From NCBI GenBank assembly GCA_900215285.1, contig OCMG01000004.1, forward strand, positions 248,001-312,000: a stretch of 64,000 bases of DNA, written 5' to 3'. Shown one piece after another: positions 45,601 through 55,186 of this stretch (position 1 is its first letter; every line of letters begins with the position of its first letter). The stretch is from Ensifer adhaerens (GTDB taxonomy: Bacteria > Pseudomonadota > Alphaproteobacteria > Rhizobiales > Rhizobiaceae). A program made the translations under genes and the position numbers. The notes below the pieces were generated by a model. It saw only the letters and a list, made by a program, of their open reading frames with translations. It was not told the DNA's origin and made no database searches.

Positions 45601-46410
45601 TCATCGTAGGGGGCGCGGAAGGGCGGCGCCCCGGAGATTGCCCCAATGGCTGCAGTTGCCACCCTGCATGGAAGAGCGTTCCAGCTCGGCTTCGGCAATG
45701 GCGAAGGCGGCGTCGATGACAAAGCCGGGGGCGCATTCCACCCCACCGGCGGAAACCGTGGTCGGAAGGTGGGTCTCCCCGTCGAAGGGTAAACGCACGG
45801 CTTCAACCGCTTTCGAGACCGAGCTGATGGCCAGCGAGGCGAGAATGGGAGTCGACCCGGGCATGAAAATCGCAAACTCGTGATCGCCGACACGGCCCGC
45901 AAAATCGACGGGGCGCAGGGCTCGGCGAATAGCAGCGGCGGCGGCAAAGATCGCGGTCTCGGCGGCCGTTCCGCCATGGCTTCGGCGCAGGCCCGCGATG
46001 CCATCCACGCGCAACTTGACGAGCTGACCGATATCAGGCTGCTCCGGCTGGTCCTGCAAACGCTGCCGAAAGACATCTTCGGTCAAGAGGCGCGTGAGGG
46101 GGTCGTGGCTCCGCTCGCGTATCAGCTCCATGTTGGTCTTGACCAGCCTGGAATTGACCTCGTCGAGTTCCTTCAGCGCCTTGCAAAGGCTGTCCTTCAG
46201 CCGGCGGGTTGTCTCGAACTGCCAGAACTGAACCGCACTGGCCGGAAAGGCGATCACGACCGGCAGCACCAGCGTCATGACCAAGCCGGCGCCGTCGAGA
46301 GTGCCGCCCATCAGCGGCACCACAAAATAGGAAATGGAGTAGGAAGCAATCAGCGAAAGCAGCGCAGCCAGAGCCGCGCGCGCAATCACGATCCGATAGA
46401 TATCTGGCAT
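45601..46410 (-). CDS. Membrane GGDEF-like protein with degenerate active site
   Basis: A 269-residue protein. Two N-terminal membrane helices (about residues 8-28 and 35-60) and a coiled segment precede a GGDEF-fold domain starting SHDPLTRLLTEDVFRQRL. The active site reads GRVGDHEFAIF, GDHEF in place of GGDEF, and the metal loop is altered (LRVDGIAGLR), so it is probably catalytically dead. It may sense GTP or bind partners. ATG 46410 is used, preceded by TTG 46416. It lies just upstream of the GNAT gene. Confidence 0.8.
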   Translation of the reverse strand: MPDIYRIVIARAALAALLSLIASYSISYFVVPLMGGTLDGAGLVMTLVLPVVIAFPASAVQFWQFETTRRLKDSLCKALKELDEVNSRLVKTNMELIRERSHDPLTRLLTEDVFRQRLQDQPEQPDIGQLVKLRVDGIAGLRRSHGGTAAETAIFAAAAAIRRALRPVDFAGRVGDHEFAIFMPGSTPILASLAISSVSKAVEAVRLPFDGETHLPTTVSAGGVECAPGFVIDAAFAIAEAELERSSMQGGNCSHWGNLRGAALPRPLR

Positions 46411-46493
46411 GCTCAAGCGCCCGCTACTTCACCTGAGTCGAATGTATGCCCAACAAAGGCTTGAGCGGCAATCGCTTCACGCAGATCAGCCAA

Positions 46494-46523
46494 CAAAAAA
46501 GCCCGGAACCGAGGTTCCGGGCT
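46494..46523 (-). terminator. Rho-independent terminator after lipoprotein gene
   Basis: Perfect 10-bp stem AGCCCGGAAC / GTTCCGGGCT (46500-46509 and 46514-46523), loop CGAG. On the minus strand it is followed by a T-run (TTTTTT). It lies 22 bp past the stop of the lipoprotein gene. Confidence 0.9.
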
Positions 46524-46544
46524 TTCAAATCAACCTGCGGGAGG

Positions 46545-47147
46545 TCAGTCGAAAACATCCCACCATTTATGATCAGTCTGCTTGGCGGCAGTCGCTTCCT
46601 TCTTGCGCTCGCGCTCCTTGACCTTCTCCGGCGTGCCCAGGTCATTCAGCTCCGCCTGGTCGACCTTGCGGTAATCCAGCGGCGGGTCGCTGAGGAAGCG
46701 GCGCTTGTCCGAATAGATGCCCTGCTGAATCTTGCGACCTTCACGATAGGCCTGTCGCTGCTCGGCAAGCGACTGCGTCTGGTTGGTCGCAGCCTGGCCC
46801 AGAAGCGGTGAGCGATAGCCCTGCCCGCCCTGATCGGCTTCTTCACGCAGGCGCTGGCGGGTCTGTTCCGGGCTTTCGACCCAGTTCTTGCTATCGGTGA
46901 CCGACTGCTGTGGCGGGATCAGCTGATCCTTGCGCGCAGGGACGACCAGCTTGGGGTTTGGCTGGTAGGCGATCTTGTCATTCTTGGTGTCGGGCGTGAT
47001 GTCGAGCACGCTGCCGACGCCGTCCACCAGATGTTCGGCAGCCGTCTTATTGGTTCCGTAGGTCGGGCTGCTGATGCAGCCGGTCAGCGCGGTCACGGAA
47101 ACCGTTGCGCCAAGAATACCGACTGCTACTCGAAACCAAGAGGTCAT
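46545..47147 (-). CDS. Putative lipoprotein of unknown function
   Basis: A 200-residue protein with a lipoprotein signal: hydrophobic RVAVGILGATVSVTA followed by lipobox LTGC (Cys at about residue 24) and SSPTYGTN. The mature part is hydrophilic, Gln/Lys/Arg-rich, and ends in KWWDVFD; I do not recognise a domain. Rhizobia often keep such a lipoprotein next to ileS. It follows ileS by about 170 bp and has its own terminator. Likely outer-membrane anchored (Ser at +2). Confidence 0.75.
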   Translation of the reverse strand: MTSWFRVAVGILGATVSVTALTGCISSPTYGTNKTAAEHLVDGVGSVLDITPDTKNDKIAYQPNPKLVVPARKDQLIPPQQSVTDSKNWVESPEQTRQRLREEADQGGQGYRSPLLGQAATNQTQSLAEQRQAYREGRKIQQGIYSDKRRFLSDPPLDYRKVDQAELNDLGTPEKVKERERKKEATAAKQTDHKWWDVFD

Positions 47148-47315
47148 GTTTCTGATTGTCCCTGATGCCTGAGGCCTGCATTTCGCATGCCTTTTACTAC
47201 GGCCTGTGATCGCAATTTAAAAGCCATTAACCGAAATTCCGGCCAATTTCGGGCGGAAAATACCGGATGGGTTGCGAAAAGGCAAACCTCATCCGGTATT
47301 TATACCAAAGATGAT

Positions 47316-50228
47316 TCAGGCTTTAGCGCCAAGCTCGCGAAGAGCGGCGGCATCGCGGGCGGAAACATCCGGGTAATCGGGATCGGACCCGACATCCTTC
47401 GTGACCTTCCAGGAGCGTGCGCACTTCCTGCCTTCGGCGAGCTTCGGCTCGACCGAGACGCCCGAAACCTCGTCAAGGCGGAACGCCTCAGCCGGACCTT
47501 CCGAACCATCCACCACGATATCCGACGTGATGCATATCTCGGCGAAGTCCTCACCCTTCAGCGCCTCCAGCAGTTCCGCATTCGTGACATGCACGACGGG
47601 AGCGGCCTCGAGCGACGAACCGATGCGCTTTTCGCGGCGCTCGATTTCGAGCGCGCCGGTGACGACCTTGCGGACTTCGCGGATCTTCGCCCACTTGGCG
47701 GCGAGCGCCTCGTTCTTCCAGTCGGTTGGGATTTCCGGGAACTGTTCGAGGTGAACGGACTCGGCGTCGGGCTTGCGCGAGAGCCATGCCTCTTCCATCG
47801 TAAAGGGCAGCATGGGGGCAAACCACAGCACGAGGCTTTCGAACAGCTTGCGGATCACATGCAGGGCCGCGCGGCGGCGCAGCGACGACGGCGCGTCGCA
47901 ATAGAGCGCATCCTTGCGGACGTCGAAATAGAAGGCCGAGAGCTCGACATTGGCGAAGTCGGACAGCGAGCGCACGACGCGCTTGAAGTCGAAATCGTCA
48001 TAGCCCTTGCGGACAATTTCATCCAGTTCGGCGAGGCGATGCAGCATCAGCTTTTCGAGCGCCGGCAGGTCGGCATAGGCGATCTCCTCGCCCTTGTCGT
48101 GGGCGAGCGTGCCGAGCATCCAGCGGATCGTGTTGCGGATCTTGCGATAGCTGTCGATATTGGTCTGGATGATCGTCTTGCCGAGGCGCTGATCTTCCCA
48201 ATAGTCGGTGTTCATGACCCAGAGGCGCAGGATATCCGCACCCGATTGCGCCATGACGTCCTGCGGGAAGACCTGGTTGCCGAGCGACTTCGACATCTTG
48301 CGACCGTCTTCGGCCATCGTGAAGCCATGTGTCACGACGGCGTTATAGGGCGCGCGACCGCGCGTGGCGCAGCTTTCGAGCAGCGAGGAATGGAACCAGC
48401 CGCGATGCTGGTCGGAGCCTTCGAGATAGACGTCCGCCGGCCATTTCAGGTCCGGGCGGTCTTCCAGCGTGAAGGTGTGCGTCGAGCCTGAATCGAACCA
48501 GACGTCGAGAATGTCGCGGACCTGCTTCCATTCGGACGGATCGTATTTGTTACCGAGGAACCGCTCTGCGGCGCCGGCGGCGAACCAGGCGTCCGCGCCT
48601 TCCTTTTCGAAGGCGTCGAGGATGCGGGCGTTGACTTCGTCATCGACCAGAACCGTGCCGTCTTCCTTGGCGAAGATGGCGATCGGCACGCCCCAGGCGC
48701 GCTGGCGGGAGAGAACCCAGTCCGGACGCTGCTCGATCATGCCGCGCAGGCGGTTCTGCCCCATGGCGGGCACGAAGCGGGTCTCGTCGATGGCCTTCAG
48801 CGCGCGCGAACGCAGCGTGGAAGCGTCGCCAAGGTCCTTGTCCATGTAGACGAACCATTGCGGCGTGTTGCGGAAGATGACCGGCTTCTTGGAGCGCCAG
48901 GAATGCGGATAGTCATGCTTGATGCGACCGCGGGCGAAGAGGTTGTTCGCGTCGATCAGCGCCTTGATGACGCGATTGTTGGCGTCGCCCTTCTTGCCGT
49001 TGTCGTCCATGACGCGGGCCGGACCGCCCTCGGCCGACGGGCCGAAGCCCGGCGCGTCTTCCGTGTAGAAGCCGGCGTCGTCGACGGTGAAGGGGATCTT
49101 GGTGGAGATGCCGCGCGCTTCGAGTTCGCGGGCCGACGCCATCCAGGCATCAAAGTCCTCGCGGCCGTGGCCGGGGGCGGTGTGGACGAAGCCCGTACCG
49201 GCATCGTCGGTGACGTGGTCGCCATCGAGGAGCGGCACGGCGAAGTCGTAGCCGAGGGATACCAACGGGTGGGCGCAGGTGATCGTGGCGAGTTCTTCGC
49301 CTTCGACGTCGCGGATGAGGTTCAAAGTGACCTTGGCCTTGGCGGCGCATTCGTCGGCGAGGCGTTTGGCGAAGATAAGCTTTTCGCCGGGCTGCGGGCC
49401 GAAGTCATTGGTGGCAGCTGTGACTTCATAAAGGCCATAGGCGAAACGCGAGGAGAAAGAGATGGCGCGGTTGCCGGGGATGGTCCAGGGAGTCGTGGTC
49501 CAGATGACAACATAGGATCCGACCAAATCAAGGTCGGGAGACTTGCCAGTCATCACCGGGAACTTAACCCAGATCGTGTCGCTCTCGACCTCGGCATATT
49601 CCACTTCCGCCTCAGCCAGCGCCGTGCGCTCGACGACGGACCACATGATCGGCTTGGAGCCGCGATAGAGCTGGCCGGACTTGGCGATCTTCAGGAGTTC
49701 GCCGGCGATGCGGGCCTCGGCGTGGTAGGCCATGGTCGTGTAGGGGTTTTCGAAGTCGCCCTCGATGCCCAGGCGCTTGAATTCGGCCGACTGCACGTCG
49801 ATCCAGCCTTGAGCGAATTCGCGGCATTCGCGGCGGAATTCGTTGATGTCGACCTCGTCCTTGTTCTTGCCCTTGGCGCGATAGGCCTCCTCGATCTTCC
49901 ATTCGATCGGCAGGCCGTGGCAGTCCCAGCCGGGAACGTAATTCGAGTCAAAGCCGCGCATCTGGAACGAACGGGTGATGACGTCCTTGAGGATCTTGTT
50001 CAGCGCGTGGCCGATATGGATGTTGCCGTTGGCATAGGGAGGGCCGTCGTGGAGAACGAACTTCTCGCGGCCGGCGGCGGAAGCGCGCAGGCGCTTGTAA
50101 AGCTCCATCTTCTGCCAGCGGGCGACGATTTCCGGCTCCTTCTGGGGCAGGCCGGCGCGCATCGGGAATTCCGTCTGCGGCAGATACAGGGTCGAGGAAT
50201 AATCAACTTTTTCTTGGGGTTCGGTCAT
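47316..50228 (-). CDS. ileS: Isoleucyl-tRNA synthetase
   Basis: A 970-residue class I synthetase. The HIGH motif is in [18 protein letters not shown], the KMSKS motif in [18 protein letters not shown], and an editing (CP1) domain lies between, with [11 protein letters not shown]. The C-terminal anticodon-binding part includes [16 protein letters not shown]. Full length. It charges tRNA-Ile and hydrolyses mischarged Val-tRNA. The upstream 260 bp hold no gene and no T-box. Confidence 0.97.
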   Translation of the reverse strand: MTEPQEKVDYSSTLYLPQTEFPMRAGLPQKEPEIVARWQKMELYKRLRASAAGREKFVLHDGPPYANGNIHIGHALNKILKDVITRSFQMRGFDSNYVPGWDCHGLPIEWKIEEAYRAKGKNKDEVDINEFRRECREFAQGWIDVQSAEFKRLGIEGDFENPYTTMAYHAEARIAGELLKIAKSGQLYRGSKPIMWSVVERTALAEAEVEYAEVESDTIWVKFPVMTGKSPDLDLVGSYVVIWTTTPWTIPGNRAISFSSRFAYGLYEVTAATNDFGPQPGEKLIFAKRLADECAAKAKVTLNLIRDVEGEELATITCAHPLVSLGYDFAVPLLDGDHVTDDAGTGFVHTAPGHGREDFDAWMASARELEARGISTKIPFTVDDAGFYTEDAPGFGPSAEGGPARVMDDNGKKGDANNRVIKALIDANNLFARGRIKHDYPHSWRSKKPVIFRNTPQWFVYMDKDLGDASTLRSRALKAIDETRFVPAMGQNRLRGMIEQRPDWVLSRQRAWGVPIAIFAKEDGTVLVDDEVNARILDAFEKEGADAWFAAGAAERFLGNKYDPSEWKQVRDILDVWFDSGSTHTFTLEDRPDLKWPADVYLEGSDQHRGWFHSSLLESCATRGRAPYNAVVTHGFTMAEDGRKMSKSLGNQVFPQDVMAQSGADILRLWVMNTDYWEDQRLGKTIIQTNIDSYRKIRNTIRWMLGTLAHDKGEEIAYADLPALEKLMLHRLAELDEIVRKGYDDFDFKRVVRSLSDFANVELSAFYFDVRKDALYCDAPSSLRRRAALHVIRKLFESLVLWFAPMLPFTMEEAWLSRKPDAESVHLEQFPEIPTDWKNEALAAKWAKIREVRKVVTGALEIERREKRIGSSLEAAPVVHVTNAELLEALKGEDFAEICITSDIVVDGSEGPAEAFRLDEVSGVSVEPKLAEGRKCARSWKVTKDVGSDPDYPDVSARDAAALRELGAKA

Positions 50229-50490
50229 GGACGTCTGTCACTCATTGAGTAGCGCGGGAGCAGCCCACGCATGAAATCTGCGGGTGGTGTGAAAGTCTGG
50301 CGCGGGAGAGAAGCGCCGAAATCCCGGACCCTCGGGCAGGCTCGGTTCACGAGCGCCTCAAAGGGCCGGGCCAATAATTCGGATGATCAAGTTCCACCGG
50401 CGCGGCATCATAGCGGCCGCTTTCTAGGCGTTTTCGCGGAAAAATGAAAGGGGCGGCAGCGAAGAATATCGGCGGATCGATGCAACCGTT
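50229..50490. other. Intergenic region between ileS and the diguanylate cyclase gene
   Basis: About 260 bp with no supported gene or RNA. The ileS promoter should be here on the minus strand, but no clear hexamer pair is visible. No strong hairpin either. Confidence 0.5.
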
Positions 50491-51726
50491 TCACGCCTTG
50501 ACCTGGGCCTCGCCCGCAAACATTTCTGCGCGAGGATGGGCTGGCGCAGCATCTGCGCGGGTGGACTGAACCGCATCGAAAGCCACGACACGATTGCGAC
50601 CGGCACTCTTGGCGGCGTACAGCGCCCGGTCGGCCGCCGCAAAGATGCGGTCCATGTCATATTCATTCGCCTCGAATGCGACATAGCCGCCGGAAAAGGT
50701 AACGGCGAATGCCTGCCCATCGCGCGCCTGCAGCGGGATGGCCGACACGGCGGTATGCAGTTCGTCCAGAAGATTGCGAGCCTCGTCGAGAGAACAGTCG
50801 GTCAGGAGAAGCCCGAATTCCTCCCCGCCGAGCCGGCCGAAAATTGCACCTGGCGGCAGTGCAGCGGCAACGGTGGCCGCGAAGCTGCGCAGCGCCTCAT
50901 CGCCCACGTGGTGTCCAAAGGTGTCGTTGATCGACTTGAAATGATCGATATCGACCACGACAAGAACGCCACCATACTCACCGCGACGTGGCCAGGCGTC
51001 ATAAAAGGCGGTGCGGTTCAGCGCGCCCGTCAGGCCATCATGCGTTGCCAGATGACGCTGTCGCTCGTTCGCGCGCTCAAGCTTGACCGCAAGCGTCACG
51101 AGATAGGCAGCCATGTTGAGCAGCACCAGCGGGATCGTCGTCACCTGAAGCCAGAAAGAGACCGGCATTCCATCGACGAACTGAATCGGATAGAAATAGG
51201 CGAGTGGCGAGATCACAACATAGGCAGCGGCGTAGCCGACAAGCAAGAAGGCCGCCATGCGGCTGTAGCGGAGCCTCATCGCGAGCGACTTTTCTGCACG
51301 AGAGCCACGACAGACTGCCTGCGCGGCCACGATCAGGTTGACCGCCCCTCCCAGATAGAGAAGCCAGATTCCGTCCTGCTGGCCGCCGGACAGATATTTT
51401 GTCAGATAAACGGCTGTACCGGTCCAGAAGGCAACGATCAGTATGCCGGTCGGTCGCGCCTCCTGCCCATAGAGCTGGCGATAGCCCAGTGCGAGATAGC
51501 CGTTCGCGGCAGTGGAAACGATACCGGCGAGGTAACCGCCGACATCCAGGGGGATCACATCGTTGGCAACGATCAGCAGACCGCTCGTCAGTTGCAGGAG
51601 ACTGGCAATGAACCAGTGCCTGGTTTCCAGGCCCGTCGCGTCGTTGAACCAGGCCAGACCGCAAACCAGTGAGACGAAAACCGATATGCCGGTGGAAAAG
51701 ACGAATACGGTCGTAAAATCGAGCAT
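50491..51726 (-). CDS. Membrane diguanylate cyclase (GGDEF)
   Basis: A 411-residue protein with six or seven membrane helices (about residues 1-225) followed by a GGDEF domain (HLATHDGLTGALNRTAFYDA onward). The active site GRLGGEEFGLL is intact and the metal/substrate residues VDIDHFKSINDTFGHHVGDE are present, so it should make c-di-GMP. No RxxD inhibitory site was noticed. Start MLDFTTV at 51726 (ATG); a GTG 15 bp upstream is also open. The short C-terminal tail is unconserved. Confidence 0.92.
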   Translation of the reverse strand: MLDFTTVFVFSTGISVFVSLVCGLAWFNDATGLETRHWFIASLLQLTSGLLIVANDVIPLDVGGYLAGIVSTAANGYLALGYRQLYGQEARPTGILIVAFWTGTAVYLTKYLSGGQQDGIWLLYLGGAVNLIVAAQAVCRGSRAEKSLAMRLRYSRMAAFLLVGYAAAYVVISPLAYFYPIQFVDGMPVSFWLQVTTIPLVLLNMAAYLVTLAVKLERANERQRHLATHDGLTGALNRTAFYDAWPRRGEYGGVLVVVDIDHFKSINDTFGHHVGDEALRSFAATVAAALPPGAIFGRLGGEEFGLLLTDCSLDEARNLLDELHTAVSAIPLQARDGQAFAVTFSGGYVAFEANEYDMDRIFAAADRALYAAKSAGRNRVVAFDAVQSTRADAAPAHPRAEMFAGEAQVKA

Positions 51727-51849
51727 GAAATATCTTTGCACTCGGGTTGCCGTCTCAACAATCCCCCCAATCCAGAAACATCTGGTTTATGGATCATCCT
51801 CTCTCCGGGTTTCTCCAAATAGAGAGAACGAAAAGTAAGAAAGATCTCC

Positions 51850-52293
51850 TCAACTTACCTTCTGTGTCGAAGGGAACAGATCCGTCTGGCCTATGACCCG
51901 GGCAACGAGGATGCCGGCCAGCATGGCTGCCACGAAGATCAGTGCGCTCGCGTGACCGAGACCAAGCGCCGGAATGGCCGCTCCCGGGCAGAAGCCTGCA
52001 ATGCCCCAGCCGATGCCGAAGACGGCCGATCCGCCAACCAGCTTGCGGTCGATGAGCTTGGCCTTGGGGAGCACGAAGGTTTCGCCGAAGACCGGCTTCT
52101 GCCGGCGGCGGAAAATCAGCGCATAGCCGGGAACGGCGACGGACAAGGCGCCGGCCATGACGAAGATGAGGCTCGGGTCGAACGTGCCCGCGAGGTCGAA
52201 GAAGTTCAGCACCTTGGCCGGATTGCCCATGCCCGACACGACAATGCCAAGGCCGAACAGCGCGCCGATGAGGAAGACGGTGACATAACGCAT
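51850..52293 (-). CDS. YeeE/YedE family membrane protein (second half)
   Basis: A 147-residue membrane protein with about four helices, matching the C-terminal half of YeeE/YedE (sulfur-related) transporters: [20 protein letters not shown] carries the conserved Cys-x-Gly type motif. It overlaps the upstream partner by 1 bp (TGATG). The pair probably makes a two-subunit importer for a sulfur compound such as thiosulfate (family knowledge). The longer frame upstream is spurious. Confidence 0.88.
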   Translation of the reverse strand: MRYVTVFLIGALFGLGIVVSGMGNPAKVLNFFDLAGTFDPSLIFVMAGALSVAVPGYALIFRRRQKPVFGETFVLPKAKLIDRKLVGGSAVFGIGWGIAGFCPGAAIPALGLGHASALIFVAAMLAGILVARVIGQTDLFPSTQKVS

Positions 52294-52718
52294 CAGAAGC
52301 CTCCGAACAGGTGGCGGATGACAAACGTGGTGAGGAAGGCGAAGGCCATGAAGGTGGCGGTTGCCACGACCGAACGCTTCGAGAAGCGCGCCAACCCGCA
52401 AATTCCGTGGCCGGAGGTGCAGCCCGAGCCGAAGGTGACGCCGATCCCGGTGACGATGCCGCCGATGATCAGCGCGGCCAGAGGAACCGGAACATCGAAC
52501 TCGACCTTCATGCCCGAATGCACAAGCGCCGCCGGGGCGAGAACTGCACCCGCGAGAAAGGTTGCCTTCCAGCCCCAATCGCGGTCAAGCGGCGGCAGGA
52601 TGCCGCCCAGTATCGCTGTCATGCCTGCAATGCGGCCCCAGAACAGCATCAGGGCGACCGCCGAAAGACCGATCAACAGACCGCCGGCAAAGGACATCAG
52701 GGGGGTGAATTCTGTCAT
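52293..52718 (-). CDS. YeeE/YedE family membrane protein (first half)
   Basis: A 141-residue membrane protein with about four helices, the N-terminal half of a split YeeE/YedE transporter. The motif TFGSGCTSGHGICGLARFSK is the family signature with the sulfur-binding Cys residues. It is translated first and is coupled to the second half. In other rhizobia such pairs lie beside the sulfide-responsive repressor BigR and a persulfide dioxygenase; neither is in this window. A strong dyad stands 52 bp upstream. Confidence 0.88.
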   Translation of the reverse strand: MTEFTPLMSFAGGLLIGLSAVALMLFWGRIAGMTAILGGILPPLDRDWGWKATFLAGAVLAPAALVHSGMKVEFDVPVPLAALIIGGIVTGIGVTFGSGCTSGHGICGLARFSKRSVVATATFMAFAFLTTFVIRHLFGGF

Positions 52719-52769
52719 CGGACTTCCGCCAATTGCTCAACTTGCAGACAAGGATAGCTCTCGCAGGGT

Positions 52770-52797
52770 GAAAACATAGGTTTTGAATTATGTTTTC
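52770..52797. promoter_or_regulatory. Dyad upstream of YeeE/YedE pair, likely operator
   Basis: Perfect 9-bp arms GAAAACATA (52770-52778) and TATGTTTTC (52789-52797) around a 10-nt spacer, 52 bp upstream of the first YeeE start. Strong AT-rich palindrome of 28 bp overall, suited to a dimeric repressor such as an ArsR-type protein. The regulator is not encoded here. Confidence 0.6.
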
Positions 52798-52858
52798 TGG
52801 CCGTTTCGGGAAATGGTTTTGCGTCCAAGGCGGTCTCGGAGACCGCTCCCTTTCGACG

Positions 52859-53839
52859 TCAGAAGCAGAGCTTCAAATCAAGTTCGCTGAAGGGGCGAAC
52901 GGCGGAGAGCAGCGCCTTGGCTTCTTCCTTGTCACGCTTCATCTGCTCGACAAGCGGATCGAGACCTTCGAACTTCAGTTCGGGGCGCTGGAAGCCGAAG
53001 AGCGAGACGGAGGCGACTTCGCCATAGAGATCGCCTTCAAAATCGAAGAGGAAGGTTTCGAGCAAAGCTCGGCCATTGCTGGTGACGGTCGGGCGGAAGC
53101 CGTAGCTTGCCACGCCATCGTAGAGGCTCCCGTCCGGACGGCGATAACGCACCGCATAGATGCCCGGCTTCAATGGGTTTTCGAGCGGCAATTCCATGTT
53201 CGCAGTCGGGAAACCGAGCGTGCGCCCGAGCTTCTGGCCGTGGCAGACCTCAGCCTGAACCGTGTAGCGGAAGCCAAGCAGACCCGCTGCCTCGACAACA
53301 TCGCCGCTCGACAGCAGATTGCGGATGCGGGTCGAGGAGACGATATCGGTATTCTCGTCGCGGAAGGCATCGACCAAAGTGACGTCGAAGCCATGGCGCT
53401 GACCGGCCTCCATGAGAAACGCAGGCCCGCCTTCCCTGCCCTTGCCGAAATGGAAATCGAAGCCGGTGACGACATGCGAGGCGTGCAACCAGTCCTGCAG
53501 GATGGAGGTGACGAAATCTTCTGCCGAGCGCTGTGAAAACGAGCGGTCGAACGGATATTCGACGACAGACCGGAAACCGAGCATCTCGATCAGCTTCGCC
53601 TTCAGGGGGGCGGGCGTGATGCGGAAGAGTGGCTTGTCCGGATTGAAAACGGTACGCGGGTGCGGCTCGAAAGTGAGAACAAGCGCCGGTACACCACGCT
53701 TTTGTGCTTCTTCCAGCGCACGCCCGAGAACGGCCTGATGGCCGCGATGCACACCATCGAAATTGCCGATCGCCACGACGCCGCCCTTCAGCGCGTCGGG
53801 CAAGGGTTCGCGTTTCTCGTTGCGATGGAACACTGTCAT
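52859..53839 (-). CDS. ribF: Bifunctional riboflavin kinase/FAD synthetase
   Basis: A 326-residue RibF. The N-terminal nucleotidyltransferase domain has VVAIGNFDGVHRGHQAVLG (the GxFDGVHxGH motif) and SSTRIRNLLSSGDV. The C-terminal riboflavin kinase domain has GQKLGRTLGFPTANMEL and GVASYGFRPTV. It makes FMN and FAD. ATG 53839 lies 5 bp past the preceding HAD gene's stop; an in-frame ATG at 53869 would overlap that gene. Confidence 0.95.
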   Translation of the reverse strand: MTVFHRNEKREPLPDALKGGVVAIGNFDGVHRGHQAVLGRALEEAQKRGVPALVLTFEPHPRTVFNPDKPLFRITPAPLKAKLIEMLGFRSVVEYPFDRSFSQRSAEDFVTSILQDWLHASHVVTGFDFHFGKGREGGPAFLMEAGQRHGFDVTLVDAFRDENTDIVSSTRIRNLLSSGDVVEAAGLLGFRYTVQAEVCHGQKLGRTLGFPTANMELPLENPLKPGIYAVRYRRPDGSLYDGVASYGFRPTVTSNGRALLETFLFDFEGDLYGEVASVSLFGFQRPELKFEGLDPLVEQMKRDKEEAKALLSAVRPFSELDLKLCF

Positions 53840-53844
53840 TCGCG

Positions 53845-54693
53845 TCACGCCAGTCTCGGCATCCACCATGTCGGCGATACCTGTTCGCGTTCAAAATAGC
53901 CGTGCATGGCCGCCTCGTCCGTGCGGCCGCCGCGGGCATATTCGCCCGCATGGATGCCGTCGCTGACATAAAGGAGATCGAAGCCGGCGGAAAGCGCGCC
54001 GCGGACGTCAGTCGGCATGCCGTCGCCGATGGCAAGCACGCGGGCCTTGTCGAAGTCGCCGCGAATGCTCTGCGCTTCCGCAAGCGCTGCCTCGTAGATA
54101 GGGCGATGCGGCTTGCCGGCAATGCGGGTCTCGCCGCCGAGTTCGGCGTAAAGAGCTGCCATGGCGCCGGCGCAGGGGATCAGTCGCTCGCCGCGCTCGA
54201 CCACGAGATCGGGATTGGCACAGATGAACGGAACGCCGCGGGCACGCCAGGCGGTCAGCATGTCGCGATAGTCTTCAGGCGTCTCGGTCTCGTCGTCGAA
54301 GAAGCCGGTGCAGACGATGCTTTCGGCCTCGTTTTCGCCAACCCGCTCCACATCGAGACCGTCAAGCAGGGGTAGATCGCGCTCCGGTCCGAGCAGGAAC
54401 ACGCGGCGCGGGCCTTCGGCAATCAAGCGACGGGTGACATCGCCCGACGTGACGATGCTGTCGTAGGCCGTGTCGAGCACGCCGATGCTACCCAGCTGCG
54501 CTTCAACACCCGGGCGCGGACGCGGTGAATTGGTAACGAGAACCACGGTCGCACCGCTCTCCCGCGCCGCGCTCAGTGCCATGCCGGCCAGCGGAAACGG
54601 ATCGATGCCATTGTGCAGGACGCCCCAGACATCACAGAGGATTACATCATACCGGGCGGAGATGTCCGCAAGTCCGCCAATCCGTTCGGCCAT
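53845..54693 (-). CDS. HAD-superfamily phosphatase, TIGR01459 (class IIA) family
   Basis: A 282-residue HAD hydrolase of the NagD-like class IIA type found in rhizobia as TIGR01459. Motif I is ILCDVWGVLHNG, motif II VLVTNSPRPR, then the GKPHRPIYEAAL Lys motif and GDGMPTDVRGA. It precedes ribF by 5 bp, suggesting a role near flavin metabolism (perhaps a nucleotide or flavin phosphatase), which is only an inference. Confidence 0.9.
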   Translation of the reverse strand: MAERIGGLADISARYDVILCDVWGVLHNGIDPFPLAGMALSAARESGATVVLVTNSPRPRPGVEAQLGSIGVLDTAYDSIVTSGDVTRRLIAEGPRRVFLLGPERDLPLLDGLDVERVGENEAESIVCTGFFDDETETPEDYRDMLTAWRARGVPFICANPDLVVERGERLIPCAGAMAALYAELGGETRIAGKPHRPIYEAALAEAQSIRGDFDKARVLAIGDGMPTDVRGALSAGFDLLYVSDGIHAGEYARGGRTDEAAMHGYFEREQVSPTWWMPRLA

Positions 54694-54848
54694 TCGTCAA
54701 AACCTCAAAATTTTTCACCCGGTCAAATCGCAAACCGGCGCAGACTTGGCAAGGGCCTATTGGTGCGCCGCGAAAGATCGGAGGGAACAAAACGGCGCGT
54801 GGCTCATTTAAGGCGCATCAAGTTCAACATTTCATAAGGACATTGCCC

Positions 54849-55001
54849 TTGCAGAACAGAAACAGCTTCCTCTACGTCGTCGTTGGCGCGCTTGTCGTCG
54901 TCGTTGTGGGCATGGGTGCCTATATCTATAACGAGAAGCAGAAAGAGGACACCGTTCAGCTGAAGATTGGCGAACAGGGCGTTTCAATCGAGAAGAAGTA
55001 G
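54849..55001 (+). CDS. Small single-pass membrane protein
   Basis: A 50-residue protein read from TTG 54849, with AAGGA 9 nt upstream. It opens LQNRNSFLYVVVGALVVVVV; one membrane helix (about residues 8-26) is followed by a polar cytoplasmic or periplasmic tail, KQKEDTVQLKIGEQGVSIEK. Similar tiny proteins with a helix and a conserved IGE-x-G-x-S-IE tail occur in rhizobia, without assigned function. It is divergent from the HAD gene and lies upstream of groES, which has its own promoter. Confidence 0.75.
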   Translation: MQNRNSFLYVVVGALVVVVVGMGAYIYNEKQKEDTVQLKIGEQGVSIEKK

Positions 55002-55068
55002 GCGGAAACCCCGGTTGCCGGGCCTTTAACCTTCATCAAAAATTCGCAGATTTTTTGAAAGGGCTGTC

Positions 55069-55098
55069 CTTGACTCAAGGTCGGCCCTTTCCTATTTC
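55069..55098 (+). promoter_or_regulatory. groESL promoter (sigma-70/sigma-32 type)
   Basis: CTTGACT is followed after 16-17 nt by CCTATTTC. This fits the vegetative pattern TTGACT-N17-TATTTC and also the alphaproteobacterial heat shock (RpoH) pattern CTTG-N-CCTAT. The CIRCE operator begins 8 bp downstream. Confidence 0.65.
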
Positions 55099-55105
55099 TG
55101 CCTCG

Positions 55106-55132
55106 CTAGCACTCGCCGAGTGCGAGTGCTAA
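55106..55132 (+). promoter_or_regulatory. CIRCE operator of groESL (HrcA-binding)
   Basis: CTAGCACTC-N9-GAGTGCTAA, one mismatch from the consensus TTAGCACTC-N9-GAGTGCTAA. It lies 55 bp before groES and just after the promoter, as expected for HrcA repression of the chaperonin operon. hrcA is not in the window. Confidence 0.95.
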
Positions 55133-55186
55133 TAACATTCGGGTAGGTAACACACCTTCTCTGTCATTTGATCGAGGGATTCAAGA

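Noticed and set aside
50229..50490. A T-box leader or attenuator before ileS
   Set aside because: No T-box core, no anti-terminator pairing and no leader peptide were visible; T-boxes are also not expected in alphaproteobacteria.
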